DNA from: an uncultured Allomuricauda sp.
Lineage (GTDB): Bacteria > Bacteroidota > Bacteroidia > Flavobacteriales > Flavobacteriaceae
Assembly (NCBI RefSeq): GCF_947501165.1
Contig: NZ_CANMUU010000002.1
Span: 806,001 to 870,000, forward strand
Direction: 5' to 3'
DNA length: 64,000 nt
The notes under the pieces were generated by a model that made no database searches, had not been told where the DNA came from, and saw only the letters and a list, made by a program, of their open reading frames with translations. Of this stretch, positions 63,054-64,000 are shown in pieces. Position numbers and translations under genes: made by a program. How positions within the stretch are numbered: position 1 is the stretch's first letter; each line of letters starts with the position of its first letter.

Positions 63054-64000
63054 ATGCTCGCTCTACCCAAGACAAAAAAGAAACTCCTTTTTTTTACTTC
63101 CCTTGTATTTACATTTTCCTCGATTCTGGCCATAAATTTTCCAACAAATTTTACGGAAAACACGATTGTTGAAGAAGATCGTACGGCACAATTCTTTTTA
63201 GACCTTCTACGCGAAGATGATCTTTATTTAACTACACGAGCGTTAAAGCATATTCAAGAGAACTGGAAAGAAGGCTTCGAAATCATGCTTTTGGAGGCCA
63301 CATACTTTGCACGCTCAAAGGGACATTCCAAAAAACTGTTGCAAATACTTCAACAAAAAACCGGTAAGAAATTCGGATTGGATTATGACCAATGGTTTCA
63401 GTGGATTTGGAAGAAGGGTGCCAAATATCCAGATTCTTATTTTGAGTACAAATCCAAACTTCATCAATTAATCGACCCTAGATTTGGCAAATATTTCTTG
63501 AATCGAAGTCATCAATCATCAATACGCTTGGATGAAGTACGTTGGGGTGGGGTTTTGCAAGATGGTATTCCACCGCTTCGCAATCCTAAAATGATCCGTC
63601 CCTTGGAAGCCACCTATCTAAAGGATAGCGCTATCGTATTTGGTATTGAAGTAAATGGAGATGCCAGAGCTTACCCAAAACAGATTTTGGCTTGGCACGA
63701 AATGTTTGTTGATGAGGTTGGAGGAACACCTGTAGCTGGAGTGTATTGTACTTTATGTGGTACTGTGATATTATATAAAACAGAACATGACGGTGTAAAT
63801 CACCAGATGGGGACCAGTGGTTTTCTGTATCGTTCCAACAAATTGATGTATGATAAGGCCACCCAATCGCTATGGAGCACCTTAGAAGGGGAACCTGTAA
63901 TTGGACCTTTGGTTGGCAAAGGAATTCAGTTAGAGTATTTAAGTGTAGTGACCACAACCTGGGGCGAGTGGAAAAAAAGACATACAGATACCAAAGTACT
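63054..64000 (+). CDS. DUF3179 protein, cut by the window end
   Basis: 315 codons are visible from ATG 63054 to the right edge with no stop. A signal peptide (about residues 10-26) is followed by a helical region, then the DUF3179 core: RLDEVRWGGVLQDGIPPLRNP (in parts), VFGIEVNGDARAYPKQILAWHE, and the CTLCGT pair of cysteines with LYKTEHDG and SGFLYRSNKLMYD. The family is secreted and uncharacterised. The stop lies outside the window. Confidence 0.85.
   Translation, partial: MLALPKTKKKLLFFTSLVFTFSSILAINFPTNFTENTIVEEDRTAQFFLDLLREDDLYLTTRALKHIQENWKEGFEIMLLEATYFARSKGHSKKLLQILQQKTGKKFGLDYDQWFQWIWKKGAKYPDSYFEYKSKLHQLIDPRFGKYFLNRSHQSSIRLDEVRWGGVLQDGIPPLRNPKMIRPLEATYLKDSAIVFGIEVNGDARAYPKQILAWHEMFVDEVGGTPVAGVYCTLCGTVILYKTEHDGVNHQMGTSGFLYRSNKLMYDKATQSLWSTLEGEPVIGPLVGKGIQLEYLSVVTTTWGEWKKRHTDTKV

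Noticed and set aside
1-64000. CRISPR array, tRNA or rRNA genes, integrase or transposase
   Set aside because: None was seen on reading both strands; no regular spacer repeats, cloverleaf-like sequences or mobile-element proteins were found by eye.

Overview
The window is AT-rich chromosomal DNA that reads as a member of the Flavobacteriaceae (Bacteroidota), probably a marine genus of the Muricauda/Allomuricauda/Maribacter kind. The signs are: promoters of the Bacteroidota form TTG-N~20-TAnnTTTG with no Shine-Dalgarno sequence; many TTG and GTG starts; secreted and lipoprotein genes of flavobacterial type (DUF2911, OmpA lipoprotein with coiled coil, DsbD fusion, patatin next to an M1 peptidase); a fused alpha/beta 2-oxoacid dehydrogenase E1; and the order holA / HsdR_N-like / GT2. 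The genus is an inference. I saw no rRNA, tRNA, CRISPR array, insertion sequence, prophage or integrase. Gene density is high and most genes are core.

Layout. 1-5.5 kb: tail of a probable LOG-family gene, an M1-like protein with a C-terminal barrel that lacks the zinc motif, and the E1 fusion. 5.6-7.9 kb: a membrane-anchored AraC-type regulator and two DoxX proteins separated by two tandem terminators. 7.9-12 kb: holA, a small HsdR_N-type nuclease-fold protein, a GT2 glycosyltransferase, an OmpA lipoprotein and a Sua5/TsaC protein. 12-22.7 kb: an orphan lipoprotein, a sensor kinase, a UvrD/PcrA helicase, then a tight run of DsrE-like protein, M20 amidohydrolase, membrane-anchored GltB-like flavoprotein and an OmpA-like paralogue that has lost its peptidoglycan signature. 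22.7-31.4 kb: patatin and M1 peptidase (overlapping), recG, an overlapping pair of secreted unknowns (propeller-like plus Ig-like lipoprotein), and a DUF2911 protein.

31.8-45.6 kb is a branched-chain amino acid supercluster: leuC-leuD-leuA-leuB on the + strand; an unknown secreted protein and an NADP-type non-phosphorylating GAPDH in the middle; and ilvD-ilvB-(SAM methyltransferase)-ilvN-ilvC on the - strand. The methyltransferase sits between the two acetolactate synthase subunits. The 410-bp leader region before leuC holds a perfect 8+8 bp dyad and two phased half-sites.

45.8-52.4 kb is the most accessory-looking part: a nitroreductase; a 5-oxoprolinase operon (pxpA-B-C) led by an Nramp-like transporter whose metal-binding residues are replaced; a small zinc-ribbon protein with a probable DUF559-type nuclease fold; and a BKACE (beta-keto acid cleavage) gene overlapping a GNAT gene. 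52.4-64 kb returns to core functions: YifB/ComM, penicillin acylase, DsbD, TilS, PabB, an FMN reductase, a DUF1624-type membrane acyltransferase and the start of a DUF3179 gene cut by the window edge.

I found no clear new multi-gene system. The best leads are the non-canonical Nramp-like protein tied to 5-oxoprolinase, the BKACE/GNAT pair, the zinc-ribbon nuclease-like protein, the methyltransferase inside ilvB/ilvN, and the dyad and half-sites upstream of leuC.
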